Assembly: GCA_016208615.1 (NCBI GenBank)
Contig: JACQXS010000058.1
Location: 1 to 42,772 of the forward strand
Reading direction: 5' to 3'
DNA length: 42,772 bases
Origin: Candidatus Stahliibacteriota bacterium
GTDB lineage: Bacteria; Hydrothermota; UBA3073; JACQXS01
Shown: one piece after another, positions 10,722-20,952 of the stretch
Layout of the letters: the number at the start of each line of letters is the position of its first letter
How positions within the stretch are numbered: the first letter of the stretch is position 1
Program-made: the position numbers and the translations under genes
The notes under the pieces: generated by a model
Told to the model about the DNA's origin: nothing
The model's database searches: none
Seen by the model: the letters and a program-made list of their open reading frames with translations, nothing else

Positions 10722-12008
10722 ATGGGCAATACTATTACAGAAAATATTCTTGCCAACCATATGGACAAGCAAAAGGTATCACCAGGTGAAATTATTGAGT
10801 GCCAAGTAGATATTGTTATGGCTAATGAACTATCGGCTGTACTAGCGATAGAAGAATTTGAAAAGGCAGGTCTAAATAAAGTATTTGATAATCATAAAAT
10901 AGTCCTCGTCCCTGATCACTTTACACCTAACAAGGATATTAAATCAGCCGAAGTATCTAAAAAAGTAAGAGATTTTGCCAAAATGCATAACATAGTGAAT
11001 TACTTTGAAATTGGAAGAGGCGGCATTGAGCATGTATTACTTCCTGAACAGGGGTTAGTTTTGCCCGGCGATTTAGTTATAGGTGGTGATTCGCATACCT
11101 GCACCTACGGAGCATTAGGAGCATTCGCCACTGGTGTAGGTAGCACAGATATAGCCGCCGCTTTTGCTACAGGTAAAGTATGGCTTAAAGTACCGGAGCA
11201 AATGAAGTGCATCTTTTATGGTAAGCTCAATAAGTGGGTTGGTGGCAAAGACCTAATTCTATATCTATTAGGTAAAATAGGCGTCGATGGTGCAAGATAT
11301 AAGACTATAGAATTCACAGGCGAAACATTAAAAGAGCTAACCATAGCAGATAGATTTACCATAGCCAATATGTCTATAGAGGCAGGAGCTAAAAATGGGA
11401 TATTTGTGCCCGATGAGATAACATTAGAGTATGTCAATCAGCGGGTAGCTGCAGGTCCCCTGACCCGCAGAACACTCAACCAAGTCATTTACACATCCGA
11501 CCCCGATGCCCATTATTCAGAGACCATAGAAGTAGATGTTAGTCAAATAGAACCCCAAGTAAGCATGCCACATCTACCATCAAACACAGTGCCTATTTCA
11601 CAAGTAGGCGATATTAAGATAGACCAAGTAGTTATTGGAAGTTGCACAAATGGTCGGCTTGAAGACCTACGCATAGCTGCTAAAATACTGCAAGACAAAA
11701 AAATACACCCAGAGATTAGGGTTATCGTCATCCCGGGCAGTCAACAAGTCTATTTAGATGCCCTTACCGAAGGATTGATTGAAGTATTTATCCGCTCAGG
11801 ATGTGTAGTAAGTACTCCAACTTGTGGCCCCTGTGTCGGCGGGCATATGGGAGTATTAGCAAGCGGTGAAAAGTGTGTCGCCACTACTAATCGCAACTTT
11901 ATCGGCAGAATGGGACACGCTACATCAGAAATCTATCTCACATCCCCTGCCATAGCAGCCGCATCCGCCATTACTGGTAAAATATCCAGCCCAGTAGATA
12001 GACATTAG
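10722..12008 (+). CDS. leuC: 3-isopropylmalate/homoaconitate dehydratase large subunit (aconitase family)
   Basis: [52 protein letters not shown] track starts at 10656 but [10 protein letters not shown] at 10722 is the likely start. Confidence 0.88.
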   Translation: MGNTITENILANHMDKQKVSPGEIIECQVDIVMANELSAVLAIEEFEKAGLNKVFDNHKIVLVPDHFTPNKDIKSAEVSKKVRDFAKMHNIVNYFEIGRGGIEHVLLPEQGLVLPGDLVIGGDSHTCTYGALGAFATGVGSTDIAAAFATGKVWLKVPEQMKCIFYGKLNKWVGGKDLILYLLGKIGVDGARYKTIEFTGETLKELTIADRFTIANMSIEAGAKNGIFVPDEITLEYVNQRVAAGPLTRRTLNQVIYTSDPDAHYSETIEVDVSQIEPQVSMPHLPSNTVPISQVGDIKIDQVVIGSCTNGRLEDLRIAAKILQDKKIHPEIRVIVIPGSQQVYLDALTEGLIEVFIRSGCVVSTPTCGPCVGGHMGVLASGEKCVATTNRNFIGRMGHATSEIYLTSPAIAAASAITGKISSPVDRH

Positions 12009-12033
12009 ACAAGAGCATATCAGGAATTATAAT

Positions 12034-12117
12034 AGCGTATTCGGGGATCACGCTAGCGTATTCGGGGATCACGCTAGCAAAATTGGGAAGTTTGCTAGCA
12101 AAATTAGGAGATTTGAC
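12034..12117. repeat. Four tandem 21-bp hairpin-forming units
   Basis: AGCGTATTCGGGGATCACGCT x2, AGCAAAATTGGGAAGTTTGCT, AGCAAAATTAGGAGATTTGAC, in register between convergent leuC and nrdR. Confidence 0.9.
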
Positions 12118-12130
12118 TGGTTCGCTTCGC

Positions 12131-12589
12131 TTATTCTTTTGTCTCTAATAGATGTTCTGCTTCTTGGATTAGTTCGCCCATATCTTTGAATGAACGATAG
12201 ACTGAGGCAAATCGTATGTAAGCAATACCATCAAGATCTTTAAGTCTCGCCATTACCGCCTCGCCTATTTTTAATGAACTAACTTCTCTCACTCCCATCT
12301 CAGAGATAGTGGCTTCTACTTCATCTACTATTCGTTCAATCTGGTCTATTGATATAGGACGCTTCCTTGAAGCTATACGAATACCGGTTAATAACTTTTG
12401 CCGCTCAAAAGCTTCCCTTCTGCCATCCCGTTTTATTACCATTAGAGACACCTTTTCTATGTACTCGTATGTCGTGAACCTTTGTCCACATTTTAAGCAC
12501 TCACGCCGCCTACGAATAGCAGTACCTTCTTTGGCATCACGAGAATCGGTTACTTTATCTTCAATAGACCCACAAAAAGGACACTTCAT
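12131..12589 (-). CDS. nrdR: Transcriptional repressor NrdR
   Basis: MKCPFCGSIEDKVTDSRDAKEGTAIRRRRECLKCGQRFTTYE zinc ribbon plus ATP-cone. ORF track starts at 12610; MKCPFCG is the canonical start. Confidence 0.95.
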   Translation of the reverse strand: MKCPFCGSIEDKVTDSRDAKEGTAIRRRRECLKCGQRFTTYEYIEKVSLMVIKRDGRREAFERQKLLTGIRIASRKRPISIDQIERIVDEVEATISEMGVREVSSLKIGEAVMARLKDLDGIAYIRFASVYRSFKDMGELIQEAEHLLETKE

Positions 12590-12657
12590 AATTAAAAGTT
12601 CAACTGTCAAAACTCAAAGTTCAAATGAAACCCAAATGTCAAATGCAAATATCAAAA

Positions 12658-14657
12658 TTACAAAAAACAAATCAGTTTCTGTATAATTACAAAACTGCCC
12701 ACATCAAGTCTTACAAAATATACACCCGAACGAATGCCTTCAACCTTTACTGTATAAGAGCCAGCCACATTCTCTTTATCTGCTAATACCTTTACCACTC
12801 TACCCGCAGTATCATAAATCTTCAATCCTACTCTGTTTTTAACCGGAACCTGATACTTGATACTCGTTGATTGAATAAACGGATTAGGCAAAACTCTCAA
12901 CTCTACACTTTCAACTTCTAACTTCTCTCTTTCTTCTATGTCAAACTTTCCTGTAATCATACAGGGTGAAATACAAGCAGTACCCCATTTATCACAGATA
13001 GTCATGGAATCAGGATAGACAGTATCTTGCTCTGCTATTGTAGGCGGATATCCCATACCGCCGCCCATTTTCAAAGTAGTGAGATAAATTTTAAGAGCTT
13101 TTGGAGTAATCCATTCACCAGGCATCTTAATCACTCCACGCCCCGCATCACTACGCCAAGAATGTCCTTTACTTAATCTTAATACCCTATCTATATTAGC
13201 CGTTTCAATAAAAGGAGTATTAGTGGGCTCATTAAACTCAATAACCACATAGTCATCTATATCTATACCTGGGGCAATTGAATCACCATCGTAGGCAACA
13301 GCAGAACTAATAATAGGACTTTCAACATCCATTTTATATCTAAGACAAATATCGTGCATTGCGGGAGTAAATAACTGAGACCCCGAATTTGCTTCTACCC
13401 GATATTGAATGTACCTATCTCCATTATGAGCAGAACCAGAATAGATAGGATTTGAATCATTAGGCACATAGCTACCCCATTCCGGCATAGAATCTAATAT
13501 GCAAGACGACCTTACCTTTACTTTCACTAATTCGCTATTTGCTGTGAAATGTATCCTGCCAAATTCTAAACTCCCATTTACTACGGGATACCCCTGAAAT
13601 ATATCATATACAGATGACTCCATCCACCCATTTGAGCAATATCCGGACCTCAAAACTACATTCGTATCGCCACCCGCAAATAAGAAACCTACTTTAGACT
13701 GTGCCAAAGCTATAATACGACTCGGCAACCAACCAGAAGTAGCAAATAGTGTATCCCAAGATAGACCTCTATCTTTACTCCTATAAACCATACCCTTGGG
13801 AATCTTACTATTTGACTTACCACTAATATACAAACTATTATCTATATCACAAATTATATGCGTAAAATCAGCCGCAAGAGAAGGAGAATTAATTTCCTGC
13901 CACCCCCTACCTGAATCTGAACTCACAAATATTTTACACCGAGACCCGGTAGAGACATATAATTTAGCGTATCCCAATGTTGACCACTATAAAGAGACCT
14001 AAATATCCTACCCTTGCCATCAGTAGATTTAGTGCAAGCATAAAAATAACCCCAAGAGGATTCAAAAATATCTAATACTTTTTGAATATTAGGGAGTGCT
14101 TCATAGTAATTCCAAGTCAAGCCACTCCCATTTTCATCTACCCATATTATTCCATTAGCCGTACCAAGATAAATCCAATTAAAATCAGGCGGCTGATAAA
14201 GTTTTAGGATAGGGGTACCAAAATTGGCTACCTCCATCCATTGACTATCTTTACCTATCCAAAGCCTACCTGTGCTTGTTCCTGCAAGAACATCACCATT
14301 ATGCAATACCTGAAGAGATATGACTTCACCTGCCCCTAAACTATTTCTTGCTAACAATGAATTACCAAAATCTCCAAACTTGAATACCCGTGCACTGTCC
14401 CAGCCACAGCCTACATAAAGTATACCGGGGTCAGCTTCAGAAATTACATTCGCTTGCTTTACAGGGACGGGTAAGCCAAAGCTTTCCCATTTACCAGAAG
14501 GAGCAGAAAGTCCCAAAAGTCCAGTAAATACTTTACCATCCATATTTTCTGACACAAAATAACTATTACTATCTACCCAAGAATATTGTCCCTCTCCCCC
14601 ACTCCAATCAGTCTGAATCCAATATCCTGAAAATTGGATTATAAAAAATAGTACCAT
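12658..14657 (-). pseudogene. Secreted BNR/Asp-box repeat protein with Por-type C-terminal sorting domain, split by a frameshift near 13960
   Basis: ORF 13923-14657 (N-terminal) and ORF 12658-13977 (C-terminal, TTG start) overlap in different frames; GQHWDTL | YVSTGSRCKIFVSSDSGRGW reads as one propeller blade. C-terminus LPNPFIQSTSIKYQVP...GVYFVRLDVG. Confidence 0.7.
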
Positions 14658-14661
14658 AGTT

Positions 14662-15726
14662 TTAACCTCCTACTTTTGAACCTTTAGACTTTTGAACTCT
14701 TGAACTCTTAATATTGCATAATTTATATGCCAATTCACTAACTACAAATTTAGGTTCCGCTTCTCCCGTCTTAATTGAAAGGTCAGCTCTAAAAATATAT
14801 GAGAATGCTGTTAGTAATTCAGATTCTGACCATAATTTTGATTGTTGTTGATATTTTGGCAAATAATACTTATGTATACCGTATGAGGATTTGGGGTCAA
14901 TTTTTAGTTTCATCAGCTTATCAAAATGATTATAAATTTGCCATAAAATACTGGTAGGCTTTTCGTTAAAATCAAACAATAAATTAAGAAATTTACTTGC
15001 TTTTACAAAATCTCTATTAGCTATAGAATGAGCAAAATCATATACTGAGTTAGCAATGTCTTGGGATTCCATTTCTTTGGCATCAGCAAGCGTAATGTTT
15101 TTGCGAGGAGAAATAAAACTCATCAGCTTATCAAGTTCCGTAGCCAATGCCTGAATATCTGTACTGAAAAATTCTTGCAAAAACCCTATAGCTTCATAAG
15201 TTATGCTAAATTTTTGTTCCCTTACATATGCCATAGCCCATCCCGGAACTTTATTGTCCCATATCTTCTCACAATCGCAAGTAGGAATATTTTTAAATCC
15301 ATCATCCTTAATGACCTCCTTCTTGTCATCAGGAATTTTCTTCTTGTCATCAGGAATTTTCTTTTTGACATTTGCCATCAAGACAAGAACAGTAGTAGAG
15401 GAAGGATGGTCAAGCCATTTTTGAATCAAAAGTTTTAACTTCTCGGGTAATGTATCTGCATTTTTTATCACTAAGAGTTTCTTTTTAGAGCCAAATGGAG
15501 GCTGATTTAAAAAGGAAATTATGTCCGGTGATGCACTATCTCCATAGACAAAAAGCTTATCAGTAGAGGAAAAGTGAGGATTGATAATTTTGCTTTCTAT
15601 GTCTTTTACTAACCGCTCTTTTAAGAAATCATTCTCCTTCAAAAGTAAATATCCGTGCCTAATCTTACCTTCCTTTACCTCACGCACAAATCTCTGATAC
15701 TCATTTTCCTTATACTCTCTATACAT
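14662..15726 (-). CDS. holA: DNA polymerase III subunit delta
   Basis: HolA architecture: KHGYLLL-like start, FGSKKKLLVIKNAD, WAMAYVREQKFSITYEAIGFL, ATELDKLMSF, SILWQIYNHFDKLMKLK. Confidence 0.8.
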   Translation of the reverse strand: MYREYKENEYQRFVREVKEGKIRHGYLLLKENDFLKERLVKDIESKIINPHFSSTDKLFVYGDSASPDIISFLNQPPFGSKKKLLVIKNADTLPEKLKLLIQKWLDHPSSTTVLVLMANVKKKIPDDKKKIPDDKKEVIKDDGFKNIPTCDCEKIWDNKVPGWAMAYVREQKFSITYEAIGFLQEFFSTDIQALATELDKLMSFISPRKNITLADAKEMESQDIANSVYDFAHSIANRDFVKASKFLNLLFDFNEKPTSILWQIYNHFDKLMKLKIDPKSSYGIHKYYLPKYQQQSKLWSESELLTAFSYIFRADLSIKTGEAEPKFVVSELAYKLCNIKSSRVQKSKGSKVGG

Positions 15727-15733
15727 TTGTTTC

Positions 15734-16672
15734 TTAATGCTTATCCACTACGCTCATAAATATTTTAATTTTATTAAACAATTCATCATAGGTAATTATT
15801 TCAACATCCTTATTGCTGTGCCTGAATAATTCAAATGATTTAAGTTGTCCATTATTCATATTTTCTATTTCTAAACTTCCAATAATTAAAATACTTTTGG
15901 GATTGAACAAACTAAAATCTCTGTTGTTATTTCCTGCTAACTCGTAAAATCCTTTTTGAAATTCGTCTTTGTAGTTTAGTATTTGATTTATCGCACCTGT
16001 CAGTTCCTTGCTGATTGAATAAATATCATTTGTCCCCGGTTGCCCACGATATATTTCTGAAACCAACTTTGTTAAGGGTATTTTGATTTCAATTAAAGCG
16101 GTGTTTTGGGTTAGGTCATTTTGATAGATAAAATCAATGCCATTGTCTTTATTTCCTTCCCAAAATTCAACCGCTTTTTTGAGCTCTCCCACTCTAATTA
16201 CTGAATTTAGATTTTGAATATCTTCCGGTTTGATTTTCTCAAGAGCTTGCAAAATAAATTCTTTATTTTCAAATTGCGAAAGTTGAGTCAATATATTTTC
16301 CCAATCTCCTTGTGCAATTGTAAATTTTGCTTCTCCTGACACAATCCCATACTGTTCGAAAATCTCTCTCTGTTTTTGAAACCCATCAATAAGTTTTAAC
16401 ACCTCTCCTGCTTTTAATTCCAATTTTACCCATTCGCTGTCCTTCAATTTAGTCAACAGAAAGTCGTTATAATCTTCCCAATTTCCGCTAATATTCTTTC
16501 TCTGAAAAATAAAATGACCCTTGACACATGCTTTTCTGTCATGTAGGTTTTCTACGATTATAGGCCGGAAAAACAGCCTTGTAATTTTTGTTTCTCTTAG
16601 AACTATATCGCTTCCTATTGCGGAATACCTGGAAGTAGATTTTGTACTAACGATTGTATGGTTGTGGCTCAT
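15734..16672 (-). CDS. DUF4263 / Shedu (SduA-like) nuclease-domain protein
   Basis: C-terminal half IDFIYQNDLTQNTALIEIKIPLTKLVSEIYRGQ...ISKELTGAINQILNYKDEF...FNPKSILIIGSLEIENMNNGQLKSFELFRHSNKDVEIITYDELFNKI matches the DUF4263 layout. Confidence 0.75.
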   Translation of the reverse strand: MSHNHTIVSTKSTSRYSAIGSDIVLRETKITRLFFRPIIVENLHDRKACVKGHFIFQRKNISGNWEDYNDFLLTKLKDSEWVKLELKAGEVLKLIDGFQKQREIFEQYGIVSGEAKFTIAQGDWENILTQLSQFENKEFILQALEKIKPEDIQNLNSVIRVGELKKAVEFWEGNKDNGIDFIYQNDLTQNTALIEIKIPLTKLVSEIYRGQPGTNDIYSISKELTGAINQILNYKDEFQKGFYELAGNNNRDFSLFNPKSILIIGSLEIENMNNGQLKSFELFRHSNKDVEIITYDELFNKIKIFMSVVDKH

Positions 16673-16683
16673 TAAGTTCTTTT

Positions 16684-18126
16684 TCAGTCAAAAAGATGCA
16701 AATCCCTTTCTATAATTAGTTTCTTATCCCCATACGGAGACAAGACATCCGTAGGTAATTTTACAGAAATAGGGTCGTTAAATAAATCATCAAGTGTTAA
16801 AAATTGAATCCTCGGAATGTTTTTCCCTGTATATGGAGTAAAATATTCACTCGTAGCTTCTTCAACCATTCCTTGAGTTGGCCCCCTAAAAGTTATCAAA
16901 ACACCAAAATCAGCCTCCTGAGTTATTAATGTGCCTTTTAAATCTCTTACCATTGACGGATTAACATTTTCTGTCCCCTTAACTTGTATAATTCCTTTGC
17001 CAAATTGACTTTTCTTTCTTGGGTCAATAAAGTATATAATCCCATCTACTCCCTTATCCCCGGTCTTTCTTTGAGAAGGGATAGCATTTTCTATCCTTGA
17101 TATACACCAAATTTGGAATTGGAAAGCATTTTTTTCTGCCAGTTTCTTCGCAGAATAAACATCTTTTGGCTCACCATCTATAGCAAAATTAATTTTCATC
17201 CCCTCTTCTTTTTCAACTTCCCTAAATCTTTTAGAAACAACATCTATGGCAAGATAAGTTATATCTATCCCAATCCATCTGCGTTTTAATTTTTCTGCCT
17301 TCACAACTACAGTGCCACAACCACAAAAAGGGTCCAAAATAATATCACCTTCATTACTGTTGGCTTTGATTATTCGCTCTAAAAGTGCTTCAGGCTTCTG
17401 AGTGGGATAACCAACCAGTTCTTTTCTAATACTTATTAATGCTTTAATATCATCCCAAATATCTCTAATATAAACATCTCTATAATATTTTCCCTCGTTA
17501 TCTATTTTCGTATCATAAAAAGATTTTTGATATATTATTTTCTCTTTTTGTGGGTTAAAAATATACTTTTGTGATTTGGTATAAAAAAGAAGTATTTCGT
17601 GTTTTTTGGCCCATCTTTTTTTGGTCACGCCTTGTATTCTATATCCCCAAACTACTTCATTTTGGAAGTTATCTATTCCAAATATAGCATCCATTAAAAG
17701 TTTTAGATAATGGCTTGCAGTAGGGTCGCAATGCAAATATATACTACCGGTAGGTTTTAATACTCTTCTCATTTCTAACAATCTTGGCGCCATCATACAT
17801 AAATAAGCCATTATAGAGCTTTCGCCTAAATATGAACGCATTGCTTTCATTAGCTCTATGAGTTTCGGGTTTGCCTTTTCTTTTGTAATAGTTCCCTGTA
17901 TTAGACCATAGTAATTTTTAGCCGCCTCATCTCCCCATTTCCAAGTATCTCCAAAAGTCTCTATTTGAGCAGTTGCTCCTTTTATATTATTTGATTCAGG
18001 ATGAAAGATAATATTGTAAGTCCTACCACTCTTAAATGGTGGGTCCAAATAAATAAGGTCAACAAAATTATCAGCAATCTTATCTCTTAAAATATCTAAA
18101 TTATCACCAAAGTACAATGTATTCAT
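16684..18126 (-). CDS. DNA methyltransferase (N6-A/N4-C, DPPF motif) fused to a C-terminal Mrr-like PD-(D/E)XK domain
   Basis: DLIYLDPPFKSGRTYN, GSIYLHCDPTASHYLK, ILDPFCGCGTVVVKAEKLKRRWIGIDI; C-terminal GDKGVDGIIYF...GIIQVKG...LITFRGPT. ORF track starts at 18147; MNTLYFGDN is the likely start. Confidence 0.85.
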   Translation of the reverse strand: MNTLYFGDNLDILRDKIADNFVDLIYLDPPFKSGRTYNIIFHPESNNIKGATAQIETFGDTWKWGDEAAKNYYGLIQGTITKEKANPKLIELMKAMRSYLGESSIMAYLCMMAPRLLEMRRVLKPTGSIYLHCDPTASHYLKLLMDAIFGIDNFQNEVVWGYRIQGVTKKRWAKKHEILLFYTKSQKYIFNPQKEKIIYQKSFYDTKIDNEGKYYRDVYIRDIWDDIKALISIRKELVGYPTQKPEALLERIIKANSNEGDIILDPFCGCGTVVVKAEKLKRRWIGIDITYLAIDVVSKRFREVEKEEGMKINFAIDGEPKDVYSAKKLAEKNAFQFQIWCISRIENAIPSQRKTGDKGVDGIIYFIDPRKKSQFGKGIIQVKGTENVNPSMVRDLKGTLITQEADFGVLITFRGPTQGMVEEATSEYFTPYTGKNIPRIQFLTLDDLFNDPISVKLPTDVLSPYGDKKLIIERDLHLFD

Positions 18127-18193
18127 TTTGAGCCTTTTTTCTTCCACTTGTTTTTATTTAATTCAATTATTTAACCCTGTCAAGCATTTTTAC

Positions 18194-19674
18194 CTACACT
18201 TTCAGTAATATAAGTAAAGAAGCAAGACCAAAAAATAGACAAGCAGTGGCAAGTTTCACTATACCCAATTTGCGTTTCATAATCTCACTCATCTTTTGTG
18301 AACTAATCCCAAAATAGGCAACTAAAAACACAAATACAAGTGGAAGAATAAAAAAGAGATTATACATTAGAAGATAATAGATAGCTTTTGCCCTTAACAT
18401 CGGGCTACTTAAAATGTAAGTTATCGTAGGTAAATACACTTGACCAGTACAAACAACTTCCAAGACCGAAACAATTAGCCCGGAAATAAAAGCACTTACG
18501 CAAATAAGCCATATATGTATATCCGTCTTCTGTCCCCTGTCCTCTGTCTTCCGCCTTCTATCCTCTGTCTTCTGTCCTCTGTCCTCTATTGGAGCTTCAT
18601 TTCTGCTGTTCTGCCCTTTTTATAAAGTCTATAATCATAGAGACTTACGAGCCCTAATACAAATGTTAATCCTGCAATAGCATAATACACAATCTCAGAT
18701 AGGATAGGGAATACTTTAATCATTGACACAAACTTAAATATGCCCACCCCAATACAAAAATAAGCAATAAAGACTGCAATAGCAAATGACATACCTACTA
18801 AAAGTATTTCTCTTCTTCTATATGCAGCAAAAGTAAGGTAGGAGATAAAAAATATGATAGTCGCAAAAGCACAAGGATTTATACCATCTAAAAGCCCCGC
18901 TCCTATTATCCCTATAGGAGATAAACCAACAAATCTCTTAATTATCCCATTCTCCGTCACCGCCATAGCGGGATGTTCCACAGGCTTAAACTTTTCCCAT
19001 TGATACCGGGAAGGCTTACTTGTGTGAATAAAATGATAGATATCTTCATCTCTTATCTCTTTTATAAAACTTGTATCCCCTATGAAAATGGCAGGCGTAA
19101 CAAGGTGTAAATTCTCGACCACCTTATATTCTTTACATAAATTATCAAATAGTACCATATTATTACGGTCAGCAATATTGAATCTCGTTATCTCTATATT
19201 TGGAAAGTCGTGTTCAAGGTTACTTAAAATATGCTCGCAACGACTACATTCTTTGCATCCAGGGGTGTAAAAATAAGCAATCTTGAAGTTTATTAAGATA
19301 CTGGCAACAGGTATTGGAAATCTAATTGGGTTTGTTGGATTTGTTTCTGGGATTGAGAAGCTATTTTCTATTACAGGCGTATCGGGATGTTCTATAAACT
19401 TATTAATTCGTCGTATTTCATCTATACCTACTAATAATTTATCTCCTATCAACATTGCAGGAAATTTATCAACATAACTTCCATACTTCTTTTCTATCTC
19501 AAGTAGATGCTTATACCCACTATCAGTCTCTATGTTGTAGTACTTGATAGTTATATTTTTTGCCCTCAATATAGGCAATATACTATCCTTGATTATAGCA
19601 CATTCCTCACATCCGGGAGAATAGAAATAATCTATTTGGGCAGTAAAAAGGACAAAAAGAATGAGAATATTCAT
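18194..19674 (-). pseudogene. Glutaredoxin/thioredoxin-like + CcdA-like transmembrane protein, split by a heptamer repeat array
   Basis: ORF 18586-19674 (two CxxC domains, then DGINPCAFATIIFFISYLTF) ends at KKGRTAEMKLQ*. The CcdA C-terminus (SAFISGLIVSVLEVVCTGQVYLPTITYIL...) follows in another frame after a 7-bp-period array at 18527-18589. Confidence 0.75.
18527..18589 (-). repeat. Nine tandem heptamers (ACAGARG family) within the ccdA-like gene
   Basis: Plus strand: cttctgt cccctgt cctctgt cttccgc cttctat cctctgt cttctgt cctctgt cctctat. Confidence 0.93.
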
Positions 19675-19813
19675 TAACTATTAGTTTAATCTTTTCTTAT
19701 CCGGCGTCAAGCATATTTCTGACTATTCTACAAAAATACAAAAGTAAAATAAAAAATAGGGTTGACAAGAAGGGAATATAAGTTATTTTTCTATTGTTGA
19801 AAGTAGAAAGTTT

Positions 19814-20026
19814 ATGAAAATAGAAGTGCATATTACGGAATCGCTTTGTAAGGCGTGTGGTTATTGCATAGAGGCATGTCCTAAAAAGGTATTAGAATTA
19901 GCTAATTATTTTAATGAAAGTGGCTTCCATCCGGCATGCATTATAAAGAAAGAAGAATGCACCGGCTGCGGAATGTGCTATCAAGTATGCCCAGAAGTAG
20001 CAATTGAGGTAACCCGCGAGAAATAG
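19814..20026 (+). CDS. 2-oxoacid:ferredoxin oxidoreductase delta subunit (2x[4Fe-4S] ferredoxin)
   Basis: CKACGYCIEACPKKVL and CTGCGMCYQVCPEVAIEV; start of a kor/vor operon. Confidence 0.9.
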   Translation: MKIEVHITESLCKACGYCIEACPKKVLELANYFNESGFHPACIIKKEECTGCGMCYQVCPEVAIEVTREK

Positions 20027-20033
20027 ATACAAG

Positions 20034-20456
20034 ATGAAGAAAAAATTAACCGGCTATTGTGGGTTGTATTGTGGTGACTGCTCCGGATATACAGGAACAA
20101 TTGCTGACTTATCAAGAGACATTAGAAAAGAGCTACGGAAGGCTAAATTTGATGCCATAGCAAAAGTGGTCCCTTTCAAAGAATTTAAATACTATAAGGA
20201 ATGCTATGAATGTTTGGGAGCAATGATAAAGCTCAGATGTAAAGGTTGTCGTGGCGGAAGCAGGTCAAAATTTTGCAATATCGCCAAGTGTGTTCAAAAA
20301 AAGAATTATGAAGGATGTTGGGAATGTAGTAAATTTGAGGAGTGCAAAAAGCTACAGGGTCTTGAGGTAGTTCATAAAGATGCTCATATCAAGAATTTAA
20401 ATAAGATTAAACAAGTTGGAATTAAAGAATGGTTGAAAGGTAAAAGATTTTGGTAA
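20034..20456 (+). CDS. DUF3795-like Cys-rich protein
   Basis: LTGYCGLYCGDCSGYTG, CKGCRGGS, CNIAKCVQKKNYEGCWECSKFEECKKL. Confidence 0.8.
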   Translation: MKKKLTGYCGLYCGDCSGYTGTIADLSRDIRKELRKAKFDAIAKVVPFKEFKYYKECYECLGAMIKLRCKGCRGGSRSKFCNIAKCVQKKNYEGCWECSKFEECKKLQGLEVVHKDAHIKNLNKIKQVGIKEWLKGKRFW

Positions 20457-20469
20457 ACGGTTAAACCTC

Positions 20470-20535
20470 AAATGAAAGACATAACAAAGTATAAGACAGG
20501 TGAGCATATATTAATAAAGGGGAATGAGGCATTGG
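20470..20535 (+). repeat. Upstream copy of a 66-bp direct duplication of the oxidoreductase alpha-subunit 5' end
   Basis: 65/66 identical to 21263-21328 by direct alignment (single T/C difference at 20501 vs 21294). Confidence 0.97.
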
Positions 20536-20567
20536 TTTCGTTAATTGAAGAGTTAACTAATGGGTAA
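20472..20567 (+). CDS. Truncated alpha-subunit leader ORF (MKDITKYKTGEHILIKGNEALVSLIEELTNG*)
   Basis: First 21 codons identical at protein level to the full gene; TAA overlaps the HEPN start as ATGGGTAA (20560-20567). Confidence 0.75.
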   Translation: MKDITKYKTGEHILIKGNEALVSLIEELTNG

Positions 20568-20952
20568 GGATAAATTCAAACTACCAAAGGAATGGTTCAA
20601 TCAGGCAAATTATGACTTACAGACAGCAGAAGCAATGTTCAAAACAGGCAGATACATCTATACAGTTTTTATGTGCCATCTATCAATCGAGAAAGCATTG
20701 AAAGGGCTTTATGCTAAGAATTTTCAGAAAAGCCCACCTAAAACTCACGACTTAAACTATCTTAGCAAAGAGATAAACTTAATGTTCTCAGAAGAACTCA
20801 AGATTTTTATGGACAATCTTAACGATTTAAGTATTCCTACCCGATATCCTGATGAACTTGACAAACTTTTAACCCAGTATAAAAAAGATAGAACAGAGAA
20901 GGTGTTAAATCAAACAAAGGTATTGTTACTATGGCTAAAAGAGAAATTATAG
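20560..20952 (+). CDS. HEPN domain protein (toxin of HEPN/MNT module)
   Basis: WFNQANYDLQTAEAMFKTGRYIYTVFMCHLSIEKALKGLYA...KTHDLNYL...RYPDEL. Confidence 0.88.
   Translation: MGKDKFKLPKEWFNQANYDLQTAEAMFKTGRYIYTVFMCHLSIEKALKGLYAKNFQKSPPKTHDLNYLSKEINLMFSEELKIFMDNLNDLSIPTRYPDELDKLLTQYKKDRTEKVLNQTKVLLLWLKEKL

Noticed and set aside
18527-18589. Phase-variable (slipped-strand) switch of the ccdA-like gene
   Set aside because: The TAG stop lies at the very start of the array in the upstream frame, so gain of a single heptamer would not restore a full ORF; repeats are also degenerate.
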